The notes: generated from the letters alone by a model not told the origin. DNA of 29,417 nt from a virus (IMGVR_UViG_3300042731_003521:1-29417); one strand, 5' to 3'; positions 15,403 through 22,134 are shown, numbered from the stretch's first letter. Numbers and translations are program-made.

Positions 15403-16407
15403 CTAGTTAGACCGAAAAAGTACTCCTTGAAAAAGTTTCTCTTCTTTCGGAGTGTCCACCTCTTCTTCCTTCTCCGTTTTACTGCTGACCGTAGCAGTCT
15501 TCAGATCGTCAATCTCTTTCTTCATTTCATCGGTTTGATCTTTGACTTGCTTCTCTACTTTGCCCAGAGTCTCAATCAGCTTGTCTCCAAAATTGGAAAG
15601 AGCAGTATTGAAAGCACCGCTAAGATTCTGCACCAGATCGTCCATGCTAAAAGGAGTATTCCCCGTAGAAGCATTGTCGTCAGTCTCTTCTTTATCGGTC
15701 TCTGGTTCTTTGTCTTCGGGTTCCTTCGGTTCGGTCTTCTCTTCTTTCTCTTTCTTCTCTTCCTGAACCAAAGGATAGACTAAAGTCGGGTGATTTTCAG
15801 GATTGATAAAAGCGTCTGCTTTTTCTCCTGACAGGTTATTCAATACTACCTCTGCAAATGATCGAAAATTGTCGATGGCCGTCAGGATAGTACTTTTCCG
15901 AAAGTCAACTCCTGCGGTCTCCTGCCGCATGGCCCCACCTACTACATCTGCCATTGCATACAGTTCGGTGTAGAGATTGTCCAGAGTCGCATAGTCAACT
16001 GCTTCTTTTGCTTCTACTACCAAAGTACCTTGCTCGGATTCTCCTTCTTTCAGCGTACCCAAAACAACATAGACGCCATCAATGTCCTCATGCTTTACTA
16101 CAGAAAGATTCTCTTCGCAACGATCCGCAGGGAGTTGAGGATAGGAAGTATACGTGTTGTACTTCTTCGCTTCTTTCCTACTCATTCCCTCTAGTGCTTT
16201 GGCAGTCTCGTCTTTCGGCAAACTGTTCTTGACCAAAATAGACTGCACCACTTTTTTCATGCCAGATTCCTCCTTTTCTTCTTTGAGGACTTTGAAGGGA
16301 GTTCTATTCGCACCGTACTTCACTAGCGATACAAACTCGACTGTCGGATCAGTCATAAAAACTACTTCGTCCTCGATGGTTGTGGTAATCGTTTTTACTT
16401 TCGACAT
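15403..16407 (-). CDS. Scaffold-like protein with XkdF-associated N-terminal domain
   Basis: A 334-residue protein between the protease and capsid genes, a scaffold position. Residues 20-42 (VEFVSLVKYGANRTPFKVLK) carry the SLV..GANR.PFKV pattern that is found in XkdF-type prohead proteins or just after the protease domain. Residues 45-215 form a mixed alpha/beta part with SYPQLPADRCEENL (87-100). The rest is a low-complexity acidic, Glu/Lys/Thr-rich region (about 225-260) and then a coiled coil (SNFGDKLIETLGKVEKQVKDQ). Such an unfolded acidic and helical C-terminus is typical of capsid scaffolds. In some phages this and the protease are one chain, so a split protease/scaffold is likely. Starts at ATG 16407 behind GGAG. 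Confidence 0.78.
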   Translation of the reverse strand: MSKVKTITTTIEDEVVFMTDPTVEFVSLVKYGANRTPFKVLKEEKEESGMKKVVQSILVKNSLPKDETAKALEGMSRKEAKKYNTYTSYPQLPADRCEENLSVVKHEDIDGVYVVLGTLKEGESEQGTLVVEAKEAVDYATLDNLYTELYAMADVVGGAMRQETAGVDFRKSTILTAIDNFRSFAEVVLNNLSGEKADAFINPENHPTLVYPLVQEEKKEKEEKTEPKEPEDKEPETDKEETDDNASTGNTPFSMDDLVQNLSGAFNTALSNFGDKLIETLGKVEKQVKDQTDEMKKEIDDLKTATVSSKTEKEEEVDTPKEEKLFQGVLFRSN

Positions 16408-16410
16408 TGT

Positions 16411-17037
16411 TTACTCCAATACTAGTCTGTGGCGATGATCCAACTCTTCTTCCGTTGCAGTGCCGTGAACTATCGGGTGGAAGTGCTCAAATACTACATC
16501 TGTTTTCCCTGATACTATCCCTCCTTCGCTATTGAAGTTGATTATGAACGTGTGTTCATGTGTAGGGAGTGGACCATCCTTTTCGCTCTTCTCGGTAACT
16601 CCTGCGACTTGCTTCGACACTTCCACTAGTACTCTAGCCGGGACTTTCTTAGTAGACCCATAAAAAGAAAATCCGTTCAGTTCGCCTGACTTAACGGATT
16701 CCCATATTTCAGGAGTACACTTTACTCCCATCACCCATGCGTCCTCTACAAAAGGTTCCCACCCTGCTCTAGCAACAAAACTCTCTACTACCTGACAACC
16801 GGACTCCTTTAGATCGTGCTGCACATCAATCTTGAATACTTTTCCACTAGCAAGAAAATTATGTGCTGCCTTCTCTACGTCTTCCTTTGTCATAGTCTCA
16901 TGGTCAGTATCTATCCGGTATGGGATATATACTTCTGCATAAACTATGCGCTGCTCTTCTTTTGTAGTTTCTTTTTTAATACTGAAGTAGAGTTGATTTT
17001 CTTTGGCTTTCTCGGAAGTTACTAGTTCGATAGGCAT
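16411..17037 (-). CDS. XkdF-type prohead protease
   Basis: A 208-residue protein similar to the phage serine protease XkdF family (peptidase S78-like), which processes the prohead. The typical elements are RIVYAEVYIPYRIDTDHETMT (in pieces, residues 30-50), EDVEKAAHNFLASG (52-65), DVQHD with H74, CQVVESFVARAGW (81-93), W.MGVKCTPEIWESVKSGELNGFSF with S124. H74 and S124 are the likely catalytic pair; I cannot point to the third residue. The chain ends with a His-rich segment (PTHEHTF, FEHFHPI, HRHRL). It starts behind GGAGAG at ATG 17037 and is the first clear head gene in this transcription unit. Confidence 0.9.
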   Translation of the reverse strand: MPIELVTSEKAKENQLYFSIKKETTKEEQRIVYAEVYIPYRIDTDHETMTKEDVEKAAHNFLASGKVFKIDVQHDLKESGCQVVESFVARAGWEPFVEDAWVMGVKCTPEIWESVKSGELNGFSFYGSTKKVPARVLVEVSKQVAGVTEKSEKDGPLPTHEHTFIINFNSEGGIVSGKTDVVFEHFHPIVHGTATEEELDHRHRLVLE

Positions 17038-17072
17038 ACTACTCTCCTGTGCAAGTAACAGTTATAGAGAGT

Positions 17073-17101
17073 AGTATATATAAGGTGAGATTGGTTTACA
17101 A
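17073..17101 (-). promoter_or_regulatory. Possible late promoter before the protease gene
   Basis: On the coding strand TTGTAA (17101-17096) and TATACT (17078-17073) are separated by 17 bases. The -10 box matches five of six bases and the -35 only four, so it is moderate. A transcript from about 17066 would have a 29-base leader to the protease start. It would let the structural genes be transcribed separately from the HTH gene just upstream. Confidence 0.4.
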
Positions 17102-17109
17102 TATAAATT

Positions 17110-17355
17110 CTAGTTCTTCAAAAATTTTAGTCTCTCTAAGCACTCCTTTGAATTGCAATGATTGAAGTAGTTCTCTAATTCCTTCGCATAAACTCTTTTG
17201 TCTTTTGTGACCGTGATCTCCCCTCGACCCACTTTTTTATAAAAAGTATTTCTACTGCAATCAAGGATTTTTATAGTTTCTTTAATACTATAGGTGGGTT
17301 TGTAGGGTAAGCCGACACTCGGAAGTACAACGTCTTTGAAGTAATTGGATTCCAA
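17110..17355 (-). CDS. Small helix-turn-helix DNA-binding protein
   Basis: An 81-residue protein that starts at TTG 17355-17353 with GAGGGG six bases upstream (no in-frame ATG is near). Residues 21-68 (YSIKETIKILDCSRNTFYKKV then GEITVTKDKRVYAKELENYF) have the layout of MerR/excisionase-type helix-turn-helix domains: a helix ending in ILD-CS, the recognition helix RNTFYKKV and a wing with a KRVYAK strand. It lies between two promoters at the start of the structural genes and may regulate them, or bind DNA for replication or packaging. It is monocistronic with its own promoter P2 (17422-17450). Confidence 0.75.
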   Translation of the reverse strand: MESNYFKDVVLPSVGLPYKPTYSIKETIKILDCSRNTFYKKVGRGEITVTKDKRVYAKELENYFNHCNSKECLERLKFLKN

Positions 17356-17421
17356 TTTTACCCCTCATAAAAACTTTCTGTTGCTAGTAAAATTATTTTT
17401 TCAATTTGTCACTTTTGTACT

Positions 17422-17450
17422 AGTCTAACAAACAGGATTTTACTTGTCAA
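17422..17450 (-). promoter_or_regulatory. Promoter P2 for the HTH gene and head genes
   Basis: TTGACA (17450-17445) and TAGACT (17427-17422) are separated by exactly 17 bases on the coding strand. The -35 box is perfect and overlaps the terminator tail. A transcript would start near 17415 and reach the TTG of the HTH gene after about 60 bases. The upstream flank is shared with P1 (TTGACAAGT then A-rich). Confidence 0.75.
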
Positions 17451-17451
17451 C

Positions 17452-17496
17452 AAAAAATAAGGGAGACAAAGGCCGGGGAACCTTTACCTCCCTTAT
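17452..17496 (-). terminator. Rho-independent terminator
   Basis: On the coding strand ATAAGGGAG, GT, AAAGG pair with CCTTT, GT, CTCCCTTAT around an 8-base loop, followed by TTTTTT. The stem is interrupted by a symmetric GT/GT pair of wobble or mismatched bases. It ends transcripts from the helicase operon and from promoter P1. Confidence 0.9.
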
Positions 17497-17547
17497 ACTG
17501 GGGAAAGAATGGAGATATACCGTCAACACCTCACAGGGGGAGTTGAT
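17452..17547 (-). ncRNA. Candidate 96-base small RNA or attenuated leader
   Basis: A transcript beginning near A17547 from promoter P1 and ending at the terminator T-run would be about 96 bases and has no credible open frame. Its 5' end can form a hairpin (TCAAC with GTTGA around C/G-rich pairing, 17546-17522). It then has a single-stranded, pyrimidine-rich centre (UAUAUCUCCAUUCUUUCCCC) and ends in the terminator stem. This is the architecture of a trans-acting small RNA; the CUCC of the centre could pair with ribosome sites. It could equally be a leader that allows read-through (antitermination) into the HTH and head genes. Nothing in the sequence decides between the two. Confidence 0.5.
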
Positions 17548-17550
17548 GGA

Positions 17551-17566
17551 ATAATAGTACTATTAT
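17551..17566. promoter_or_regulatory. 16-bp perfect palindrome over the P1 -10 box
   Basis: ATAATAGT followed by ACTATTAT is an exact 16-base inverted repeat covering the P1 -10 element. A dimeric repressor or activator would fit such a site; the nearby helix-turn-helix gene (17110-17355) is one candidate. Being AT-rich with the word AGTACT at its centre, it could also arise by chance in this AGTA-rich genome. Confidence 0.45.
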
Positions 17567-17582
17567 ATTTTTCACTTGTCAA
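17554..17582 (-). promoter_or_regulatory. Promoter P1, between helicase gene and terminator
   Basis: TTGACA (17582-17577) and TACTAT (17559-17554) are 17 bases apart on the coding strand. The -10 box lies inside a 16-base perfect palindrome (17551-17566), a likely operator. The only DNA that its transcript would cover before the terminator is the 96-base candidate RNA. Confidence 0.75.
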
Positions 17583-17594
17583 GCATTTTTATCA

Positions 17595-18914
17595 TCATAT
17601 CACCGCCACTGGTTCGTAGTCAATAGGTCTCTCGCGCTCTAGTTCTTGCTCGGTCATATCGTCAGGGTCCATTCTACCTGATATTACTTTTATCTGCTCA
17701 ATGGTAGTACGTCTCATATTGTACTCCACTTTGATTGAACCTGATTCTCCGTCTCTTCCTTTGGTCAGTCGTAGTATTCTATACTGCACTTCATTTTGAC
17801 TGCCTATGTCTTCCTTGCGCTCATACTCAAAAGAGAATACTACCGACGCGATCTGCGGTATGGCAAACCCACCGCCGACACCCTCTAGTTTGCCTGTCTC
17901 TTTTTTGGTGTACTGATAAGTAGCAATGATCGGGAAGTCTTCATTCAATGCCAAGTTTTTAAGCATTGATGCTACTTCCATGTTTCTCTCCCACCATGAC
18001 GCTCTCCCCGTTGTCTGTAAGAGGTATGCCCCATCTACTATCAGTAAATCTGGTTTCATTTCCTTTGCTACTATTACAACGTCTTCTACCTTTGGAAACA
18101 TACCGCCGGGGAGCAGATAAAAATACTTCCCACTGGATTCTTTAAATGTTGCTCCATCATCTATCAACTGTATCGCTCGGTCTCTAGCCCACGGAGACAT
18201 TCTCCCCATCTTCATATCGGTAGTAGAGAATCTCCCTTCCATAGCTAAGGCTCTACGTGCTGCTTGTAAGTTCGGCATTTCAGTAGAAAGTACTAGCACA
18301 TTTTTATTGTCTGCGTGTGCAGCTAATCCTATGCGAAGCGCTAGATATGTCTTGCCAACTCCTGTTTGCCCAACTACTACAACGTAGTCGCCGGATTGTG
18401 CTCCACCCGATACGGTATCTATAAAAGGAAAACCAAAAGGTATGCCGGGAATATCAGGAGACCTTTGAAGTAAATCATGCTTCTCTATTACTTCTCTCTG
18501 GACTTCTCTCAGGTCAACCATTCGCTTAGTAGAGTAACTCTCACGAAGGGCTAAATAACTACTTCCTATGACATCAATTGCTCCCTCTACTCTTCCTGAC
18601 TCCAAGTGCTCCCTCACTCGGGCCATGCCTTCTCTTATGTCCTTATATCGTTTTCTCTCCTTTACTTCCTCTACCCAGTATGCTACAGGCTCATCGGTCA
18701 GTCCATCAAAAGTTAACTGATCTCCCAAGTGTCGGGCAACAGTTTCAACTCTAGGGTATGTGCCATAGTCTAGTATGAACTCCCTTATAAAAGAATAAGC
18801 ATTTACTTCGTTATCTATAAAGTAATCGGGGGTTATACCTTCGTCGGAAAGAGTTGAAAAGTTTACTTCTGATGTTATCAATGAGCGTAGTAGTCCGAAT
18901 CCTACGCTAGCCAA
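17595..18914 (-). CDS. DnaB-like replicative helicase
   Basis: A 439-residue replicative helicase of the DnaB/RecA-fold group. The N-terminal region (about 28-120) has the DnaB N-domain type NEVNAYSFIREFILDYGTYP; a short linker follows, then the motor domain: Walker A GQTGVGKT (182-189), STEMPNLQAARRALA (210-224) as motif 1a, Walker B LLIVDGAYLL (290-299), ATYQYTKK (motif 3) and RLTKGRDGESGS as motif 4. It uses TTG 18914-18912 behind AAGGAG; the preceding gene overlaps the start by a few bases. It should unwind the phage replication fork. It is followed by a regulatory block and not by other replication genes. Its location between terminase and capsid genes is unusual. Confidence 0.92.
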   Translation of the reverse strand: MASVGFGLLRSLITSEVNFSTLSDEGITPDYFIDNEVNAYSFIREFILDYGTYPRVETVARHLGDQLTFDGLTDEPVAYWVEEVKERKRYKDIREGMARVREHLESGRVEGAIDVIGSSYLALRESYSTKRMVDLREVQREVIEKHDLLQRSPDIPGIPFGFPFIDTVSGGAQSGDYVVVVGQTGVGKTYLALRIGLAAHADNKNVLVLSTEMPNLQAARRALAMEGRFSTTDMKMGRMSPWARDRAIQLIDDGATFKESSGKYFYLLPGGMFPKVEDVVIVAKEMKPDLLIVDGAYLLQTTGRASWWERNMEVASMLKNLALNEDFPIIATYQYTKKETGKLEGVGGGFAIPQIASVVFSFEYERKEDIGSQNEVQYRILRLTKGRDGESGSIKVEYNMRRTTIEQIKVISGRMDPDDMTEQELERERPIDYEPVAVI

Positions 18915-19296
18915 TATCCTTATCTCCTTCTAGTGCTTTTTTGATTTCTTCTATAATGTCCGACAAATAACCTCGTGTCGCTTGTGATTGGTCTTTCAGC
19001 AAAGTTCTCTCTAGTAAATCCAAGAATAGTACTTCAAACTTCCTAAGCTCGCTTTCTCTTCCAGAATAAGCTAGCTTCATAATTAGCATACAGACATCAT
19101 TGAACTTAACTACTAGCTCCTCTTTTATACGGAGAAACTCTTGGTCTATCTGCCCCTCAAAGTACTCTGGGTCCGTGAAGTAATTAGATTTTCTTACTTC
19201 ACTTTTTATCTCTTCACTATGCCTCTTGAGATACTGATTGACGTAGTACTCCATTATTGCTTTTTGTACTTCGTTTTCGTTTGGTTCGTTTCCCAT
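18907..19296 (-). CDS. Small helical protein upstream of helicase
   Basis: A protein of 129 residues if it begins at ATG 19296, the best start because GGGGG lies upstream; an in-frame ATG at 19368 would add 24 residues but has no ribosome site. It overlaps the end of the previous gene by about 80 bases and the helicase start by eight. Entirely alpha-helical, charged: KAIMEYYVNQYLKRHSEEIKSEVRK (in pieces) and EFLRIKEELVVKFNDVCMLIMKLAYSGRESELRKFEVLF. It may assist helicase loading or replication from its position. I recognise no family. Confidence 0.72.
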   Translation of the reverse strand: MGNEPNENEVQKAIMEYYVNQYLKRHSEEIKSEVRKSNYFTDPEYFEGQIDQEFLRIKEELVVKFNDVCMLIMKLAYSGRESELRKFEVLFLDLLERTLLKDQSQATRGYLSDIIEEIKKALEGDKDIG

Positions 19297-19927
19297 CTGA
19301 TTTACTACCCCCAGTGTCTTTGCTGCGAATAATGACATGCTTTGAAGTAGGTCCAGTAAACAACTCATGCACTGACTCCCCGAAACTATCTGTCAGTCGC
19401 ATGATAGTATTTATTCTTGCCTCTTCTGTAAGTGGTTCGGGAATACTTCCTACGAATAGATCAACCATCGTGGAAAGTCTTCTCTGCTTTCTTCGATGGA
19501 ATATAGTAGCTATTGCTCCCCTCTTGAACTTCAACTGCGGATTGTGCGGATCGCAATAGCATACCATCAGCAACTCTGCGTATTCGATAATATCTCGCAA
19601 CTCTCCATTAGGATTGTCTACTGCTTGTATAAGATCGTCTACGTCTACGATAATCGCTCTCTCGGTGGTAGTAAAGATGTAGCTAGCCATAACATACGAA
19701 AATAGACTTCGCATATAGATAGTAGAATCACAAACACATACGATCCAATTGCGGCTTTTCAGAGAGTACTCCACTAGTTTTGCTATCCTATTAATTGACT
19801 TCTCACTAGTCGGCTCTCTGTATACATCTGATCGTAGGTCGCAACCTCTCAACGAGAGGTATCCAACTGACCACTTCCATTTGTCAGAAGACAAATTTAC
19901 TTCCCACGGAAGAACTACATTAATCAT
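19217..19927 (-). CDS. Degenerate ATPase, possible helicase loader
   Basis: A 236-residue protein just before the helicase genes. The layout is that of a DnaC/IstB-type P-loop protein without an intact Walker A: the strand WIVCVCDSTIYMRSLFSYVMASYIF (in pieces, about 60-84) occupies the Walker A position but has no GKT/S; then AIIVDVDDLI, a Walker-B-like strand LLMVCYCD near 117-124, and RRLSTMVDLFVGS near 147-159, similar to sensor strands of helicase loaders. The C-terminus is a basic, disordered tail (SKSDGKRTKRKRS). It starts one base after the preceding stop. I infer a loader-type role from order and shape; ATP use is doubtful. Confidence 0.7.
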   Translation of the reverse strand: MINVVLPWEVNLSSDKWKWSVGYLSLRGCDLRSDVYREPTSEKSINRIAKLVEYSLKSRNWIVCVCDSTIYMRSLFSYVMASYIFTTTERAIIVDVDDLIQAVDNPNGELRDIIEYAELLMVCYCDPHNPQLKFKRGAIATIFHRRKQRRLSTMVDLFVGSIPEPLTEEARINTIMRLTDSFGESVHELFTGPTSKHVIIRSKDTGGSKSDGKRTKRKRSTKSNNGVLRQSVSQEA

Positions 19928-19928
19928 T

Positions 19929-20099
19929 TTAATTTTCCTGTTTAAATATTACTCCCTCGAAAACATCTTTCTTAGCCTGTTCCCACATACTACTACATAT
20001 TGCAACTGCTTGGTCTTGTTCTCTTCCTTCCTCTATTAATACAGGCACACACCTTTTCATCCACTCTGATCTGCTCTCGGTGGTATTGGGTTTCGGCAT
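19929..20099 (-). CDS. Small phage protein with RC...EGREQDQAVAIC motif
   Basis: A 56-residue protein starting at ATG 20099-20097 with GGGAG overlapping the end of the preceding gene. It contains SEWMKRCVPVLIEEGREQDQ and AVAICSSMW (residues 11-40), a motif I recognise from many phages: R-C-...-EG..QDQAVAIC-S-W, usually found at the N-terminus of prohead or minor head proteins or as a free-standing small protein. It has two cysteines (C17, C35) that could bind metal. Here it stands alone, between a membrane protein and the ATPase, away from the head genes. The function is unknown. Confidence 0.75.
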   Translation of the reverse strand: MPKPNTTESRSEWMKRCVPVLIEEGREQDQAVAICSSMWEQAKKDVFEGVIFKQEN

Positions 20100-20100
20100 T

Positions 20101-20589
20101 TTACTTCTCCCTTATTTTTCTAATCGTAGGAGTTTTAATTTTTCTTAAATCATCTCGTACTACCTTTCCGTCACGTATAACTATCACTCTCGGCGGTTGA
20201 TCTGCACTAGATGGGAGATATGTACTAGTGGTGCTGACATAATCAACAGTAGAAGACACTGGCAGACCGGGACTCCTCTCTGTAGTAAAGCTCATTTCTC
20301 CAAGTTCTATCTCTGATCCGTTTCTGCCTATTGCTATATTACTTCTTATGCCTCGACACCTACCGACTCTCCTACGAACTGCTTGTATTTCTTTAACATA
20401 CTCGTAGTACTCCCAAGCAGGTAAAAAAGACAAGATTACCCCAAGTATAATTAGAATACTTAACTTGTCGGGGAAGTGAATAATCCAAACGCTCTCTAGC
20501 AGTATAACCGTAAATATGTATTTTGGTTTTAATCTCTTCCCTCTAGTATACCTATAGAAACTAATTAATTTTCTGGCAACTTGGCCCAT
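20101..20589 (-). CDS. Putative membrane protein, two membrane segments
   Basis: A 162-residue protein with an N-terminal basic region (RKLISFYRYTRGKRLKPKY) and two hydrophobic segments at about 25-40 (IFTVILLESVWIIHF) and 42-60 (KLSILIILGVILSFLPAWEYY). The remainder is soluble and ends in a Lys/Arg-rich tail. The N-terminal charge suggests an N-in arrangement. It overlaps the previous small gene by 25 bases; no strong ribosome site is seen before ATG 20589, so translation may be coupled. I do not recognise a family; it could be a superinfection-exclusion or membrane-anchoring protein. Confidence 0.6.
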   Translation of the reverse strand: MGQVARKLISFYRYTRGKRLKPKYIFTVILLESVWIIHFPDKLSILIILGVILSFLPAWEYYEYVKEIQAVRRRVGRCRGIRSNIAIGRNGSEIELGEMSFTTERSPGLPVSSTVDYVSTTSTYLPSSADQPPRVIVIRDGKVVRDDLRKIKTPTIRKIREK

Positions 20590-20735
20590 TTTTCACGAAG
20601 AAATTTTATTGCTTCATCCATTTCCTCTTCTTCTACTACCGGATCGTCTGCAAATGCTTTACCGGCAACAGCTAGGCCTAGTACTATTTCGATAGATCGT
20701 TTCAGCGTCATTTTCTTCTTTATCTTTACTGCCAT
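20565..20735 (-). CDS. Small acidic/hydrophobic hypothetical protein
   Basis: A 56-residue protein starting at ATG 20735 with GGGGAG eight bases upstream; a more upstream ATG (20750) lies inside the previous gene and is less likely. Residues 1-13 are basic (MAVKIKKKMTLKR), followed by a hydrophobic stretch IEIVLGLAVAGKAFA and an acidic end (VVEEEEMDEAIKFLREKW). The shape could be a short membrane-associated or signal-like peptide, but this is uncertain. I do not recognise a family. It overlaps both neighbours slightly. Confidence 0.55.
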   Translation of the reverse strand: MAVKIKKKMTLKRSIEIVLGLAVAGKAFADDPVVEEEEMDEAIKFLREKWAKLPEN

Positions 20736-20736
20736 G

Positions 20737-21282
20737 CTAATACTCCCCACTCAGAAGGTCTTCCATTTGTTTCTCATACTCTCTTTGTAAATCTTCTTCA
20801 CTAGGCCCGAACTTCTTACGTCTGCTGGATGCTACTACTCTCTCTTGCTCTCGTTCCAATGGTTTGCAGTCTACTCTGCATTTTATGGATTCGATAGCAT
20901 TAAGTATACTATCCCTTGCGATCATAAACTCCATAAGACTCGGACGATCGCCTAGCATTACTTTCTTGCCATTCAAAGAATAATGATCTTTACGCTTGAT
21001 CTCTCCCCAAAGCCTTACTAGGTCGATAATCAAGTCGTAAAACTTCTTCTCTTCCCATCCATTATTCCTGCCTAACTTAATAAACCCAAGAAGCATATTC
21101 TCTACTTTCTTAGATAATGGATGCGGTTCTCCGTACCCATTGCTTCTAAACTCATTATAGAAAAGCCTCTTGAGTTTACTAGGTGAGGCAGGAGTAATAA
21201 AAAACACATCGTTTCTTTTACTCCTGCTTTTGTTGGATACCATCAATCCTTTTTTGATTGCTTCAAGTGTACTCGGTTTCAT
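20737..21282 (-). CDS. Hypothetical helical protein
   Basis: A 181-residue mostly helical and basic protein with no recognised motif. It contains a KKVENMLLGFIKLGRNNGWEEKKFYDLI helical stretch (in pieces, about 58-86) and a C-terminal acidic coiled coil (EEDLQREYEKQMEDLL). It overlaps the previous gene by four bases (ATGA) and ends one base before the next. The helix-rich, charged composition would fit a DNA-binding or replication accessory protein, but there is no evidence beyond its neighbours. Confidence 0.7.
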   Translation of the reverse strand: MKPSTLEAIKKGLMVSNKSRSKRNDVFFITPASPSKLKRLFYNEFRSNGYGEPHPLSKKVENMLLGFIKLGRNNGWEEKKFYDLIIDLVRLWGEIKRKDHYSLNGKKVMLGDRPSLMEFMIARDSILNAIESIKCRVDCKPLEREQERVVASSRRKKFGPSEEDLQREYEKQMEDLLSGEY

Positions 21283-21539
21283 GCTATTTGAAGAGTCTCT
21301 TGCAAGTAGTTATGTTCCCAATCCAATGCTTCTTCTCTAGTGTCAAAATCCAATGGTGATGTCTCCCCACTAGACAGGAATTTTACTTTCCACTTTTTCA
21401 CTTTATTACAGAAGTAAACATCGGACGCTCGGTTCACTTCAAACTCGCCTAGTGAATCGTCCATCTGCCTGAGAGTGTCATTGTATATGTGAATGAACTT
21501 CTTGCCGTCTTTACTTACTAACAGTTTATAGCTTTTCAT
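21279..21539 (-). CDS. Hypothetical small protein
   Basis: An 86-residue protein of alternating strands and helices (SYKLLVSKDGKKFIHIYN, DVYFCNKVKKWKVKFL, then a Glu-rich C-terminal helix REEALDWEHNYLQETL). It overlaps the upstream DUF2997-like gene by four bases and the downstream gene by four bases. No family was recognised. The closely packed arrangement suggests a single cotranscribed unit. Confidence 0.68.
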   Translation of the reverse strand: MKSYKLLVSKDGKKFIHIYNDTLRQMDDSLGEFEVNRASDVYFCNKVKKWKVKFLSSGETSPLDFDTREEALDWEHNYLQETLQIA

Positions 21540-21727
21540 AACTCCTCGCTATTGTTAATGGGGTTCTCTTCCCAATACTCGGGAGTAAATCCCCCCTCTA
21601 CGGTGCCGGTGTAAAGAGCATCCTCTAGTCCTCTGGTCAGGCTAGTACAACCAGACCCTTTGACTCCCTCTACGACTAGCTTTACTTCTGACCCATCATA
21701 TTTAATGTTTACTTTTATCGTTTTCAT
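21536..21727 (-). CDS. DUF2997-like small protein
   Basis: A 63-residue protein with the pattern M-T-I-V-I-G...V...GVKGSGC..L...LE.AL, close to the DUF2997 family: strand MKTIKVNIKYDG, then VEGVKGSGCTSLTRGLEDAL (residues 19-38) with conserved C27. Members of this family are small proteins of unknown role that I recall as frequent neighbours of DUF1257 proteins. Exactly that arrangement is present: the DUF1257-like gene is directly upstream. The C-terminal 20 residues are divergent (YTGTVEGGFTPEYW). Confidence 0.72.
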   Translation of the reverse strand: MKTIKVNIKYDGSEVKLVVEGVKGSGCTSLTRGLEDALYTGTVEGGFTPEYWEENPINNSEEL

Positions 21728-21737
21728 CGCTCTCCCT

Positions 21738-22112
21738 TTAGTATACTTGAATGGTTAGCTCGACGTTTCCCACTTGGTCTACTGCCTGAGAAGCAATTAC
21801 TCCACCAAGCATAGCCGCTTCTTGCTTTGCTTTCTCTACCATGTAATCTCTGCAAAGTAGGTTTCCGTCGGACCCAATCTTTTCTACTATCGGGTTGTTC
21901 CAGTTGTCCAGTACAATGCCGTAACCGTCTGCGGTCTTTACTACTCCCGCCTTACCCTCGTTGTAATCCAGAATAAACTCTACTTTTCGAGTACCGGCAA
22001 AGCTACTCTGTAAAGTAGTAGACTCCACTGTTTTAATCCCCTTCTCTTCTACTACTTTTTTAAACAACTCCAAGTCCTTGATTGATCCTCTTCCTGTAGT
22101 GTAATGACTCAT
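21738..22112 (-). CDS. DUF1257 (Ycf35-like) protein
   Basis: A 124-residue protein starting MSHYTTGRGSIKDLELFKKV, the classic N-terminal signature of DUF1257/Ycf35-like proteins (MSHFTT...IKD...L). It continues with SSFAGTRKVEFILDYNEGK, then KTADGYGIVLDNW and a C-terminal helix with YMVEKAKQEAAMLGG. The family is known mostly from cyanobacteria, plastids and bacteria next to DUF2997 and AAA proteins; the biochemical role is not established to my knowledge. Here the DUF2997-like gene follows after ten bases, so a two-gene cassette of the known type is present in the phage. Its role for the phage is unknown. Confidence 0.78.
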   Translation of the reverse strand: MSHYTTGRGSIKDLELFKKVVEEKGIKTVESTTLQSSFAGTRKVEFILDYNEGKAGVVKTADGYGIVLDNWNNPIVEKIGSDGNLLCRDYMVEKAKQEAAMLGGVIASQAVDQVGNVELTIQVY

Positions 22113-22134
22113 AATACTCTTCTCCTTTCCCTCG

